The notes under the pieces were generated by a model. It searched no databases, was not told the origin of the DNA, and was given only the letters and a program-made list of their open reading frames with translations. From Acidobacteriota bacterium (lineage in GTDB: Bacteria; Acidobacteriota; Terriglobia; 2-12-FULL-54-10), in NCBI GenBank assembly GCA_009691245.1, contig SHUM01000016.1, forward strand, positions 1 through 59,958: DNA of 59,958 bases, in the 5' to 3' direction. The stretch's first letter is position 1. Each line of letters begins with the position of its first letter. Positions 16,825 through 25,474 of the stretch are shown here, in pieces. Made by a program: the position numbers and the translations under genes.

Positions 16825-18408
16825 ATGTTAATGCCTGAATCTCCCAATCGACTTGTTCCGCTTGAGCAGATGCTCGAAGACGCAGCGCGAAGTCTCCGCG
16901 AATTTCGCGAGCTGCGCGCGCGGGACGCACTGTGCGTGGAAGGCAACGAACTACTGTCCAGCACCGCCGCCGAGACCTTCCTCGCGGCATACAACATGCA
17001 CGGCGAGTACCTCAGCGACGCCATCACTCTGCTGACGGAGATATCCACGCTGGACGATCCCTGCCTGGCCGAGCCCGGACAGCGCGCCACTTTCCCTCGC
17101 TTAATCGAACAGCTCAGCGACTCCTTCGATCCAGATTACGGATTGCTCTACGACCGCGCCTTCGCGCAGATGATCGACATCACCCGGCGTCTGCCCAAAG
17201 CCGCCGCGCTGAACGCCGCGCTGCTGCGCTTCGAGACCGGAGACGCCCGCAGCCTGCTGCTGCGCAAGGCCCGTCTGCGCGACCCTGGCAAACTTCTGAC
17301 TGCGTCGGCACGCGGGGGAGTCCGCAAAGTATTGGTGCTTTCCCGTGTGACGATCGGTGCCGATGTAGCCATTACCAGCGTGGTCCTGCACAAAACCGGC
17401 AGGATATTCTCCAACGCCGAGCGCATCCTGATCGGCCCGGCCAAAACCGTCGAGCTCTTCGGCGGCGACCCCACATTGCGCTTCCTGCCTATCTCCTACA
17501 AGAGCAATGGCGGCCTGATTGATCGTCTGCTGAATTGGCTGGCGGTCCTTGACGCGGTGGAGTGCGAAATCGCGGGCCTGATTGAGGACGCGTACGTCAT
17601 CATCGATCCGGACTCGCGCCTGTTGCAGCTCGGTATGCTGCCCGTGGTGAAAGGCGATGCGCGCTATTTCTTCTTTGAGAGCCGGCGTTGGGAGGACACC
17701 TTTAATGATCCGATGGGCGTGAACACCGCCAAGTGGCTCGGCCAAACCTTCGGCGACGAGATCGCCATTCTGCCCGCGGTGTGGTTGCGCGAAGCCGACC
17801 GACGACTGGGCAGCGACCTGGTTCAGCGGATGCGGGACAGCGAAGGAGCATCCGCCACTTCCCGTCGCCAGATTGCCGCGATCAGCTTCGGCAACGGCGG
17901 CAACTCCGCCAAGCGCGCCCCCGATCCCTTTGAGTCCGCCTTGCTGCTGCGCCTGCTCTCGAGCGGCGTGAGCGTTGTGCTCGACAAGGGATACGGCGAA
18001 GAGGAGGCGCAGCGCGCCGATCAGCTCATCGCTGCGGCCCGCGAGAAGGGTTATCCCGTAACGGTGGCCTCGGAGACGTCAGCAGCAGACATCACCCATA
18101 CGGGAGCACACGGGAAGGCTTGGATGCTGGTGTGGCAGGGCGGCATCGGCGTATGGGCGGGACTGATCGCGGCTAGCGATGAGTTCATCGGCTACGACTC
18201 GTCGGGACAGCACATCGCCGCGGCACTGCGCGTCCCTCTGACGGACATCTTCATCGAACCCTCCACCGCCAAGTTCCGCAGCCGCTGGCGCCCCTCCGGA
18301 CGAGGCCTGATCCGGATCATCGACCGCGCCAGCCAGTCTGTTGACCCGCACCAGTTGGTCGAAGATGTGATGAGGGCGCGCGCCACCCCGGATACTAAAA
18401 CCGAGTAG
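16825..18408 (+). CDS. GT9 (heptosyltransferase)-like protein of unknown role
   Basis: A 527-residue protein. The N-terminal 300 residues are not recognised. The C-terminal part looks like the second Rossmann half of a GT-B ADP-heptose-type glycosyltransferase. It has AAISFGNGGNSAKRAPDPFE, then LLRLLSSGVSVVLDKGYGEEE, then VWAGLIAASDEFIGYDSSGQ followed by HIAAALRVPLTDIFIEP, which parallels the nucleotide-sugar pocket (DSGPMHLAAALGVPTV) of heptosyltransferases. The acidic Asp of that pocket is kept (YDSSG). No lipopolysaccharide genes are beside it. It lies 54 bases after cca on the same strand and may be co-transcribed. Its substrate is unknown. Confidence 0.55.
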   Translation: MLMPESPNRLVPLEQMLEDAARSLREFRELRARDALCVEGNELLSSTAAETFLAAYNMHGEYLSDAITLLTEISTLDDPCLAEPGQRATFPRLIEQLSDSFDPDYGLLYDRAFAQMIDITRRLPKAAALNAALLRFETGDARSLLLRKARLRDPGKLLTASARGGVRKVLVLSRVTIGADVAITSVVLHKTGRIFSNAERILIGPAKTVELFGGDPTLRFLPISYKSNGGLIDRLLNWLAVLDAVECEIAGLIEDAYVIIDPDSRLLQLGMLPVVKGDARYFFFESRRWEDTFNDPMGVNTAKWLGQTFGDEIAILPAVWLREADRRLGSDLVQRMRDSEGASATSRRQIAAISFGNGGNSAKRAPDPFESALLLRLLSSGVSVVLDKGYGEEEAQRADQLIAAAREKGYPVTVASETSAADITHTGAHGKAWMLVWQGGIGVWAGLIAASDEFIGYDSSGQHIAAALRVPLTDIFIEPSTAKFRSRWRPSGRGLIRIIDRASQSVDPHQLVEDVMRARATPDTKTE

Positions 18409-18678
18409 CGAAGTCGGTTGCTAGCTGGAGAAATTGGGGCCGAAAATCGCCCCTCGCCCCCAGCACAAAACTCGCGGAATTCGCGGTTCCGCCCAAAGTG
18501 CAAACGTTCGCGGTTCTGACCACCCTGACCAGATTGACAAACCGGAAAATCGGCCCGGGGTTGGTTCGAGATTAGCCCAGCAATGGGAGTCGGCGGTGGG
18601 CAGTCGGGCAACCCCGGAGCGCCAACCTAACCACTCTGCCCACAAATTCCACAGCATCCAAATTTTCCAATTAATCAG
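18409..18678. other. Intergenic region before the IS element
   Basis: About 270 bases between the GT9-like gene and the left end of the IS. A 98-codon minus-strand ORF (18421-18717) crosses the IS boundary and has no ribosome-binding site, so it is not called. No ftsZ fragment is present on this side of the IS, which matters for the history of the dcw cluster. Confidence 0.4.
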
Positions 18679-18701
18679 GGCGATTATCCCCTTGACAAAA
18701 G
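18679..18701 (+). repeat. Left terminal inverted repeat of the IS
   Basis: 23 bases identical to the reverse complement of 20484-20506; core GATTATCCCCTTGACAAAAG. It contains TTGACA, which could serve as an outward or inward -35 box. Confidence 0.9.
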
Positions 18702-18807
18702 CTGCGCGCGGGTGCAATTATCGGATAGCGAATTACAGGAGCCGCCGTGGATTTCAATCCGCCGAGTATTCAGCGGAGTTCCGAAGCACCGGCGCGACAA
18801 GAGAATT

Positions 18808-19589
18808 GTGATTGTACTGCAGGCTTTCGCGGATGACAGCGGTAGCGATAACGGCTCCGAGGTTTATGCTCTCACTGGATACCTGCTCCCTTCGCATACG
18901 TGGGACGATTTTTCAGTCGCGTGGGAGGCTACATGCCGCGCGCCACGCGGGATTCAGTATTACAAGACCAACGAGGCCATCGCATTAAAGCGTCAGTTTG
19001 CTGGCTGGACACATGCACAAAGAGATAAGAAGCTAATTCAACTTGCCAATGTAATCGCTGAGTTTCGACCGATAGAAATTGGGGCAACGATACGCCGGTC
19101 GTTGTTCGAGTCGGCGCTATCTGAATCGAACTTCACGGACCAATTTATGTCCGATCCGTACTATCTTCTCGCGACGTATCTGTGTGCTCGTACCGATGTT
19201 CTAGCCCTTCGCTTTCAGAACAATTCTGGATTAAAAGTGGATAAGGTCGACTTTTTTTTGACAATCATGGCGCGGTTGGCTATCACTTCAAACAGCACTT
19301 CAACTCGCATATTAAGCAACACATGGACCTTGCCGGTGAATGTTTCCATGTCGATGACAAAGACTTCTTGCCGCTTCAGGCAGCAGACATGAGTGCCGGG
19401 AGGAACAGGCGGGATGCGCAAAAGATCGCCCTATGGACTGCGGCGGATCGTGTTCTTGGTTCGTTGCCCTCGAAGGTTTTTTCTATCGATGCCAGTTGGT
19501 TGAGGGAAACTGCTCTTGGTGCCCGCCAAGCTGCGAAGGGTATGCGTCGGCCTAGTGGCACAGGTTCAAAACCCGATCCATCATGTTGA
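18808..19589 (+). pseudogene. DUF3800-like passenger protein, split by a frameshift at a run of eight T
   Basis: The GTG at 18808 opens IVLQAFADDSGSDNGSEVYA, the acidic N-terminal signature (DDSGS) of DUF3800, a family with an RNase H-like look often found in mobile or defence contexts. The reading frame is good to the T8 tract at 19252-19259. After it, the original frame degenerates and stops at 19392. The -1 frame continues FDNHGAVGYHFKQHFNSHI and then DDKDFLPLQAADM, the expected C-terminal acidic motif, and ends at 19589. One missing T, a sequencing error or slippage on the T tract could each explain this. Together the two frames give about 260 residues, normal for the family. Confidence 0.7.
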
Positions 19590-20442
19590 ACTCATCACGG
19601 TTGTTAAAGCGGAAAGAGAATTCATTCAAATAGAGAGGTAGATATTTCGCTGAAACCTTATGGAATACTCCAACAATCCCACGCTTGAAGAGGGACCAAA
19701 CATTCTCCACGCCGTTGGTATGAACAGCCTTCCCGTCCTCATAGCGAACATACGTTTCACCATGATTGACGGCGCGGTGCGTGAACTGGGAGCTATCCAA
19801 CCACAAGTAGGAAGAGAATTCGTCTGTGTGAATTTCGCTTCCGGGTTCCGCGTGTTCTCGGATGAAATTCTTGAGGACCGATGCTGAACAATTCTCAACA
19901 GCCTGCATCCGAATCTTCCCAGTGGTCCGCTCTTTTATGCCAACTACGGGAACTTTATTGGCGGCTCCTCTGCCGCGGGGACCTTTTCTTGATCCGCCTA
20001 CATAAGTTTCGTCAACTTCGAGGACACCGGAAAGTTTCCCAATCAAAGCATCATCCTCTTTCATAGCCAGACGAATACGATGAGCCATGTACCATGCAGT
20101 TTTGTAAGTAGTATCAAGTTGCCGCTGAAGTTCTTTCGCAGAGATACCTTTTTTTGCAGAGCACATGAGGTAGATTGCCAAAAACCACTTAGTGAGCGAA
20201 AGGTGCGAATCGTGAAAGATCGTTCCCACAGTCACAGAGTATTGATAGTCGCAATCGGCGCAATAGTACAGATGCCGCTCTTTGCCGGTTTTCCCTTGAG
20301 ATGCGAGCCGAGACACGCGGTCTCCATCGCAGCGCACACATCGCAAACCCTTCGGCCAGCGGATGCGCTCAAAGTGAGCGGTGCAAGTTTCCTCAGAGTT
20401 GAACTTAGAAACGATCGCGAAAATACTGGGCTGCTGTTTCAT
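19552..20442 (-). CDS. IS1595-family transposase (ISXO2-like)
   Basis: A 296-residue DDE transposase that appears intact. The N-terminal zinc ribbon uses C35, C38, C61 and C64 (CVRC and CADC). An HTH-like linker follows (ISAKELQRQLDTTYKTAWYM). The catalytic domain has D144 (LEVDETYVGG), D207 (IHTDEFSSY) and N243/E246 (HTNGVENVWSLFKRG), the last being the characteristic ISXO2 HxNxxE region. Cut-and-paste or copy-out activity is plausible since no key residue is missing. Confidence 0.93.
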   Translation of the reverse strand: MKQQPSIFAIVSKFNSEETCTAHFERIRWPKGLRCVRCDGDRVSRLASQGKTGKERHLYYCADCDYQYSVTVGTIFHDSHLSLTKWFLAIYLMCSAKKGISAKELQRQLDTTYKTAWYMAHRIRLAMKEDDALIGKLSGVLEVDETYVGGSRKGPRGRGAANKVPVVGIKERTTGKIRMQAVENCSASVLKNFIREHAEPGSEIHTDEFSSYLWLDSSQFTHRAVNHGETYVRYEDGKAVHTNGVENVWSLFKRGIVGVFHKVSAKYLPLYLNEFSFRFNNRDEFNMMDRVLNLCH

Positions 20443-20483
20443 GATTCCCCCTACTTACAACCCAATCATATCAGCCTTTTGGG

Positions 20484-20506
20484 CTTTTGTCAAGGGGATA
20501 ATCGCC
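20484..20506 (-). repeat. Right terminal inverted repeat of the IS
   Basis: 23 bases, the exact reverse complement of the left end. Its inner edge lies about 40 bases upstream of the transposase start, so the TTGACA in the repeat may be the -35 box of the transposase promoter. Confidence 0.9.
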
Positions 20507-20706
20507 AAGTTTTTTTGGCAGTCACTTTCTAGTCATTTGAGTACCGCAAGTTGTTGACTCTTCGTTCGAGCAACTACCGCAATTGTCAATTTGAAGGCTC
20601 TGGAAATCATTTTTCAACAAGCTGCTAAACATTGCATCGGCCCAGTTCGCGTGGGACTACGCGACTCGTAAGCTCAGTTCCTGGGATGTGTAAAGTGGAA
20701 ATCGTA
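20507..20706. other. Spacer between the IS and ftsA, where ftsZ is expected
   Basis: 200 bases of relatively AT-rich sequence downstream of ftsA. No ATG with a ftsZ-like N-terminus and no ftsZ fragment is present. It holds no recognisable gene. Confidence 0.5.
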
Positions 20707-21957
20707 TTACTTGTTCCACTCAAACAGGTTCTTCCAGGGACTGGCGGAGCGGGACCCTTGCGGAGCGCGATGTCGGCGCACGCGCAGCGCATAGTGCAGA
20801 AGGCTGAGCAATACCGTGTACTGTGGGGCGTCGAGCGATTCGGGCAGGCCCAGCACGCGGGGCGGCAGGCCGATGCGGGCGGGCATGAGCAAAACGCGTT
20901 CGGCCAGATCACACATGCCCGGTAGATTGGCGCCGCCGCCGCACAGGACAATCCCCGCCTCCAGATGGTCCTCCAACTTCTCGGGTAGGGACGTGTGGCG
21001 CAACTCATTCAGGACGAGTGAGAACAACTCCATGCCGCGCGCTTCGAGTATCTCACGCAACAGACTTTGCTGAATGAGTCGCGAGGTGGGCCGACCGAGT
21101 TCGGGCACTTCAAAAGTTGTGCCGGTGTGTCGCCATCCGGCGGTAACCGCGCCAAAGGTCTGCTTGATGCTCTCGGCGTCGACGCGGGCCGTGTGCAGGC
21201 CGATCATCAAGTCACTCGTGAAGTGATCGCCACCCACGGCAATCGATGCACTCATGACCACGCCACCGTGGCGATATACAATCATCTCCGAGCTGGCGCC
21301 GCCGATCACCACCACCATCACGCCGCTGGCACGCTCGTCCACGGAGGTGGCCGCCTCGCCGACGGCGTAGGATTCGGCGGCCATGGTCTCCACCATGACG
21401 CTGGAACGATTCACAGCGGCAACGAGATTCCGTCCCACCGCGGCGGATCCAGTCAGCACGTAGCCGTGCACAGCCAGTTGGATGCCGAGCAGTCCTACCG
21501 GATCGCGGATGCCGCCGCGCGAGTCGAGCACAAACTCACGCGGCAGCACATGGATGATTTCGCGGTCGGCGGCGAGCGGCACGCCGCGGACCTCGTCCAT
21601 CAATTGCACCACATCGTTGTTGGCAACTTCGCGCGGCTGTGAGTGCGAGAGAAACATGCCATCATGGCTGCCGATGGAGTGCAGGTGCGACCCACCTGTG
21701 CCAATAACGGCGGACTCGATGACCAGCCCGTCGGCCATCTGCTCAGCCTGGGCGACGGCTTCGCGCACGCTGGCGACGACGGCTTCCATGTCCACGAGAT
21801 TGCCTTTGACCCAGCCATTGGAGGAGGCCTCGCCGACGCCGAACAGACGCAGGCGCGTGCCGTCATCCGTGCCGCCCGCGGGTGCTTCGGCGATGGCGGC
21901 GCGCGTGTGCGCATGGCCGAGATCGATCGCGGCTACGTACTCCGCTTTGTTGCTCAT
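20707..21957 (-). CDS. ftsA: Cell division protein FtsA
   Basis: A 416-residue actin-like ATPase that links FtsZ filaments to the membrane and recruits late divisome proteins. The N-terminal phosphate-1 motif is YVAAIDLGHAHTRAAIAE. The SHS2-like 1C domain covers about residues 85-165 (VIGTGGSHLHSIGSHDGMF). Phosphate 2 is MVVVIGGASSEMIVY and the adenosine motif is AGIVLCGGGANLPGM. The C-terminus is short and ends SPWKNLFEWNK, a small version of the membrane-binding amphipathic helix. It is the last gene of the dcw cluster here; ftsZ does not follow. Confidence 0.92.
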   Translation of the reverse strand: MSNKAEYVAAIDLGHAHTRAAIAEAPAGGTDDGTRLRLFGVGEASSNGWVKGNLVDMEAVVASVREAVAQAEQMADGLVIESAVIGTGGSHLHSIGSHDGMFLSHSQPREVANNDVVQLMDEVRGVPLAADREIIHVLPREFVLDSRGGIRDPVGLLGIQLAVHGYVLTGSAAVGRNLVAAVNRSSVMVETMAAESYAVGEAATSVDERASGVMVVVIGGASSEMIVYRHGGVVMSASIAVGGDHFTSDLMIGLHTARVDAESIKQTFGAVTAGWRHTGTTFEVPELGRPTSRLIQQSLLREILEARGMELFSLVLNELRHTSLPEKLEDHLEAGIVLCGGGANLPGMCDLAERVLLMPARIGLPPRVLGLPESLDAPQYTVLLSLLHYALRVRRHRAPQGSRSASPWKNLFEWNK

Positions 21958-21975
21958 TGTGCTCCGCCTTGTTGC

Positions 21976-22977
21976 CTATTGTCCGATGACCGGGGCCATG
22001 CCGGCTTCCTGCATGGGCGCGGAGGGAGTCGGCGATCCTGCGGCGCGAGTAGCGGGTGGCGATGGGGGCTTCAACGGGCGCGGGGACTGCGTGGGTTTGT
22101 CAATACGTACAGTCTGCGGCTCACCCGAGTGAATCACGGCTTGCCCTTCGTAGCGCAGATCAATCGATTGAATTTCCGTGAACTGCTGACGCCAATCATC
22201 AATGTGAGTCAGGTAAGTTTGGAAGCGCTCGGCGTAGCTCTCCTCACCGAAGTGCAACAGCACCGAGTGATCGCCATCGGTGGCGATGGCGCGAAGATTG
22301 CGGGGATCGGCAAGATTCACTTCGGATATTTGCTCGACAGCCGTCCGTCCGGAATTCTCAATGGCGGCGGAAAACTGGACCAGTCGCTGAAGCTTTTCGC
22401 GCCGGTTCGGCTCCGGCTCGTCGAGTGTAACGCCGCGCAAAACAGGCAGCGATAATAGCGTCTCCGGCGGTGCGTCCAGCACGACGCCTTCGGCGTCAAT
22501 CAGGCTGACACCCTTGGGCGACCAGAGAAATGCCACCGGCTGGCGCTCCTCGACGCGAACCCATATCTCACCCGGCAGCACGCGCGTAACGCTGGCGTGA
22601 TGGACCAAGGAAATTTCCTCGATCTGACGCCGCCTCTCGTCAAGAGGAATGTCATAGATGCTGTGGCCCTGGTCAGCGCGAAAAACTTCGTTCACCTCGC
22701 TGCGTCCCAGATGCTTTTCCCCGCGCAACTCAATCGTCGCCAGGCGATAGCGAGAATTACTTTTGAAGTAATTCGCGAGCAGCCAGGCGGCGGCTCCGAC
22801 GATGGCCAGCGCCATCGCCAGGGTAATCGCGCTGCGAATCATATGGGCGCGCCGCGTGATGCGGGCTCCACGCAGCACGGCCGTGTTGCGACGGCGAGGC
22901 GTTGACTCACTCGACGATTCGGGTGCGTCCGTGTCGGGAATTACATCTTCAAACGGGTTGTTACTCTTAGTAGCCAA
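21976..22977 (-). CDS. ftsQ: Cell division protein FtsQ/DivIB
   Basis: A 333-residue bitopic divisome protein that bridges early and late division proteins. A 46-residue basic cytoplasmic tail precedes one membrane helix (ITLAMALAIVGAAAWLLANY). The POTRA domain begins RLATIELRGEKHLGRSEV, and the beta domain includes LPVLRGVTLDEPEPN. The C-terminal 45 residues are Pro-rich and low-complexity. It lies 18 bases before ftsA and 9 bases after murB. Confidence 0.9.
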   Translation of the reverse strand: MATKSNNPFEDVIPDTDAPESSSESTPRRRNTAVLRGARITRRAHMIRSAITLAMALAIVGAAAWLLANYFKSNSRYRLATIELRGEKHLGRSEVNEVFRADQGHSIYDIPLDERRRQIEEISLVHHASVTRVLPGEIWVRVEERQPVAFLWSPKGVSLIDAEGVVLDAPPETLLSLPVLRGVTLDEPEPNRREKLQRLVQFSAAIENSGRTAVEQISEVNLADPRNLRAIATDGDHSVLLHFGEESYAERFQTYLTHIDDWRQQFTEIQSIDLRYEGQAVIHSGEPQTVRIDKPTQSPRPLKPPSPPATRAAGSPTPSAPMQEAGMAPVIGQ

Positions 22978-22986
22978 GTTGTTTTC

Positions 22987-23907
22987 CTAGTTCTTCCAGA
23001 CGATCACTTCTTCCTCCAACTCGATGCCGTGCGCCTTGCGAATACGGTCGCGGATGCGATCCATCAGGCGAAAAATGTCCGCCGCGGTGGCGTGGTCGCG
23101 ATTGACGATGAAGTTGGCGTGCCGCTCGCTGATGACCGCGCCACCTTCGCGGGTTCCCTTCAGGCCGAGGTCGTCGATCAATTTACCCGTCGAGAGTCCC
23201 GGCGGATTCTTGAAGATACAGCCCGCGCTTTTTTCCTTCACGGGTTGCGACGCGCGGCGCTTCTCGTTGCAGCGCTTGATGTCCTCCATGATCTCCGCGA
23301 ACGGCCGCTCGTTCAGTTCGAGGCGCACGGCCAGCATGATGTCATCAGGCGCAAAGCTCGAGTGGCGATACTGGAAACCGATGCGATCGGCAGTGAGTTC
23401 CTCGATCTTTCCACTCACTCCGCGAAAAACAGTAACCGAGCGAACCACCGCGCCGATCTGCGTGCCATAGGCTCCGGCGTTCATGCGCAGCGCGCCACCG
23501 ACTGAGCCGGGCACGCCGGCCAGCCCCTCGATGCCGCCGAGATTATTCTTGGCGCAGCAAGTAACTGTTCGGCCGAGCGACGCGGCGGCGGAGACACTCA
23601 CATTGCGTCCCTCGATAATCACATCATTCTTACTCGGCGCAAGCTGGAGAAAGACGCGCGTGAACGGCTCGTCCACGGGAAGGATATTCGTCCCACCGCC
23701 GATCAGTTGCCAGGCGATGCCGCGCTCGCGCAACGCTGCTGCCAGCGGCTCCAGTGAGTCATGCTGGCGTAGTACGATCAAATCAGCCGCGCCGCCCACG
23801 CCGAGCGACGCGTAATCAGCGAGCCGCTCGTCAGGCTTGTACTCCGCCTGCCAGCCGGCCATCCGGCGTAGAAGCTCGGGATCGTTGCGTAGTGTTGAGT
23901 TACTCAC
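22987..23907 (-). CDS. murB: UDP-N-acetylenolpyruvoylglucosamine reductase
   Basis: A 306-residue FAD enzyme that reduces the enolpyruvyl group to make UDP-MurNAc. The FAD-binding region contains IGGGTNILPVDEPF and GIEGLAGVPGSVGGALRMNAGAYG. The catalytic Ser is in SAGCIFKNPPG, and the C-terminal Glu lies in ELEEEVIVW. The arrangement is type II MurB, lacking the Tyr loop. Its start overlaps the murC stop by 4 bases (ATGA type), which indicates translational coupling. Confidence 0.94.
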   Translation of the reverse strand: MSNSTLRNDPELLRRMAGWQAEYKPDERLADYASLGVGGAADLIVLRQHDSLEPLAAALRERGIAWQLIGGGTNILPVDEPFTRVFLQLAPSKNDVIIEGRNVSVSAAASLGRTVTCCAKNNLGGIEGLAGVPGSVGGALRMNAGAYGTQIGAVVRSVTVFRGVSGKIEELTADRIGFQYRHSSFAPDDIMLAVRLELNERPFAEIMEDIKRCNEKRRASQPVKEKSAGCIFKNPPGLSTGKLIDDLGLKGTREGGAVISERHANFIVNRDHATAADIFRLMDRIRDRIRKAHGIELEEEVIVWKN

Positions 23908-25340
23908 TTCGCTTTACTCACTTCCTGACTCACTGACATCGTAGTTACAGTTGCCTGGTTCCGGGAACGCAGCCGTGTCAGTAACTCCTCACCCACCTGC
24001 CAGACATTGCCCGCGCCAAGAGTGAGTACTAAGTCACCGGGTTGAGTGAATGCAGCCAGCCGATCCATCAGCGCGGGGACGGACGGCGCGTACTCGACAT
24101 TGCTCTGCGCTTGGGGTTGGGAAACCGCGCGGATGCGCTCCACAATCTTCGATGCCGTGATGCCCTCGATGGCCGGCTCGCCGGCGCCGTAGATGTCCAG
24201 CACGAACAGTGCATCGCAATCGGCGAAGCACGCGGCGAACTCGTCCATCAGCGCGGCACTGCGCGTATAGCGATGGGGCTGAAAGACGACGATGACGCGA
24301 CGGTAGCTGCACTGCTTCGCGGCGCGCAGGGTGGCGCGAATCTCGGTGGGATGGTGGCCGTAATCGTCCACGACGGCAACGCCGGCCTCTTCGCCGCGCA
24401 ACTGGAAGCGCCGTTCGACGCCGCCGAATTCACTGAGTCCCGCGCGAATCGTCTCGATGGGAACATTGAGTTCCAGACCCACGGCGACGGCGGCCATGGC
24501 GTTCAGCACGTTGTGCTCGCCGGGGATGCGCAGATTAAACTCACCCAAGTCCAGGTCTTTCCGGCGCAGCGAGAAACGTGACTCATGGTGGCCGCAGGTC
24601 ACTTTCGAGGCCGCCAGGTCCGCGTCGGGTGCGCCGTAAGTAATGATGCGGCGGCGCAGCGCGGGCAGCATCGCGCGCACATTCTCATCAGCGATGCAGA
24701 CGATGTCCGCGCCGTAAAACGGAACCTTGTTGGCGAACTCCGCGTAGGCGTTCATCAGATTGCCGAATGTCCCGTAGTGATCGAGATGCTCGTGATCAAT
24801 GTTGGTGATGACGGCGAGAATCGGCGCCAGCAACAGGAAGGAGCGGTCGCTCTCATCCGATTCGACCACCATGAAATCGCCTTTGCCGAGGTGCGCGGAG
24901 GAGCCTACGCTGTTGAGCTTGCCGCCCACTACCAGCGTCGGGTCCATGTGGGCCGCGCCGAGCACGGCGGCGACCATCGAGGTGGTGGTGGTCTTGCCGT
25001 GGCTGCCCGCGATGGCGATGCCAAACTTCAGGCGCATCAACTCGGCCAGCATCTCGCCGCGCGGGATGACGGGAATCTGCCGCCGCCGCGCTTCGATCAC
25101 TTCGGGGTTGTCAGCCGTTACGGCGGAGGAGACCACCACGGCTTCGGCTCCATCAACGTGGCGGGCCTGATGACCTTCCCAAATTTTTGCTCCCAGCGAT
25201 TGCAGACGCTCCGTTACTGCCGACAACTTCTGATCGGAGCCGGAGACTTCATAGCGCAGGTTCACCAGCACCTCGGCGATACCGCTCATGCCGCTGCCGC
25301 CGATGCCGATGAAGTGAACGCGCCGTGCCTGAAAAAACAT
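23904..25340 (-). CDS. murC: UDP-N-acetylmuramate-L-alanine ligase
   Basis: A 478-residue ATP-dependent ligase that adds the first amino acid of the stem peptide. The N-terminal UDP-binding motif is HFIGIGGSGMSGIAEVLVN. The P-loop is IAGSHGKTTTTSMVAAVLG. The central ligase motif is ITNIDHEHLDHYG, and the C-terminal domain has DDYGHHPTEIRATLRAAK. It is separated from murG by a palindromic repeat that contains the murG stop codon. Confidence 0.95.
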   Translation of the reverse strand: MFFQARRVHFIGIGGSGMSGIAEVLVNLRYEVSGSDQKLSAVTERLQSLGAKIWEGHQARHVDGAEAVVVSSAVTADNPEVIEARRRQIPVIPRGEMLAELMRLKFGIAIAGSHGKTTTTSMVAAVLGAAHMDPTLVVGGKLNSVGSSAHLGKGDFMVVESDESDRSFLLLAPILAVITNIDHEHLDHYGTFGNLMNAYAEFANKVPFYGADIVCIADENVRAMLPALRRRIITYGAPDADLAASKVTCGHHESRFSLRRKDLDLGEFNLRIPGEHNVLNAMAAVAVGLELNVPIETIRAGLSEFGGVERRFQLRGEEAGVAVVDDYGHHPTEIRATLRAAKQCSYRRVIVVFQPHRYTRSAALMDEFAACFADCDALFVLDIYGAGEPAIEGITASKIVERIRAVSQPQAQSNVEYAPSVPALMDRLAAFTQPGDLVLTLGAGNVWQVGEELLTRLRSRNQATVTTMSVSQEVSKAK

Positions 25341-25388
25341 AGTGAGTAATTACCTGCTCCGATAAGCGCTGTACATCGCATCCGCACT

Positions 25389-25474
25389 GGTAGCCACGGT
25401 GAGCGATCTTCTCGCCGTGGGCCTTCCCGTGAGATCGCAAGCCCACGGCGAGAAAATCACTCACCGTGGCTACC
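25389..25474. repeat. Palindromic repeat between murG and murC (GGTAGCCACGGTGAG family)
   Basis: An 86-bp inverted repeat with arms GGTAGCCACGGTGAGCGAT and CTCACCGTGGCTACC plus inner CTCGCCGTGGGC/GCCCACGGCGAG. It fills most of the murG-murC spacer and supplies the TAG stop of murG. A single arm with a short hairpin occurs at 53567-53600. Confidence 0.8.

Larger units (their letters stand above)
18679..20506. mobile_element. IS1595-family insertion sequence with a DUF3800-like passenger gene
   Basis: An 1828-bp element bounded by perfect 23-bp terminal inverted repeats (18679-18701 and 20484-20506; each begins GGCGATTATCCCC reading inward). It contains an intact transposase on the minus strand and a DUF3800-like gene on the plus strand, convergent and overlapping by 38 bases. 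IS1595-family elements usually make an 8-bp target duplication. The flanks here (TTAATCAG left, AAGTTTTT right) do not match, which suggests later rearrangement. GC content is lower than the neighbours. Confidence 0.9.

Noticed and set aside
18540-18660. Possible tRNA remnant near the left end of the IS (GGTTCGA-like word)
   Set aside because: No acceptor or anticodon stems can be drawn around it.
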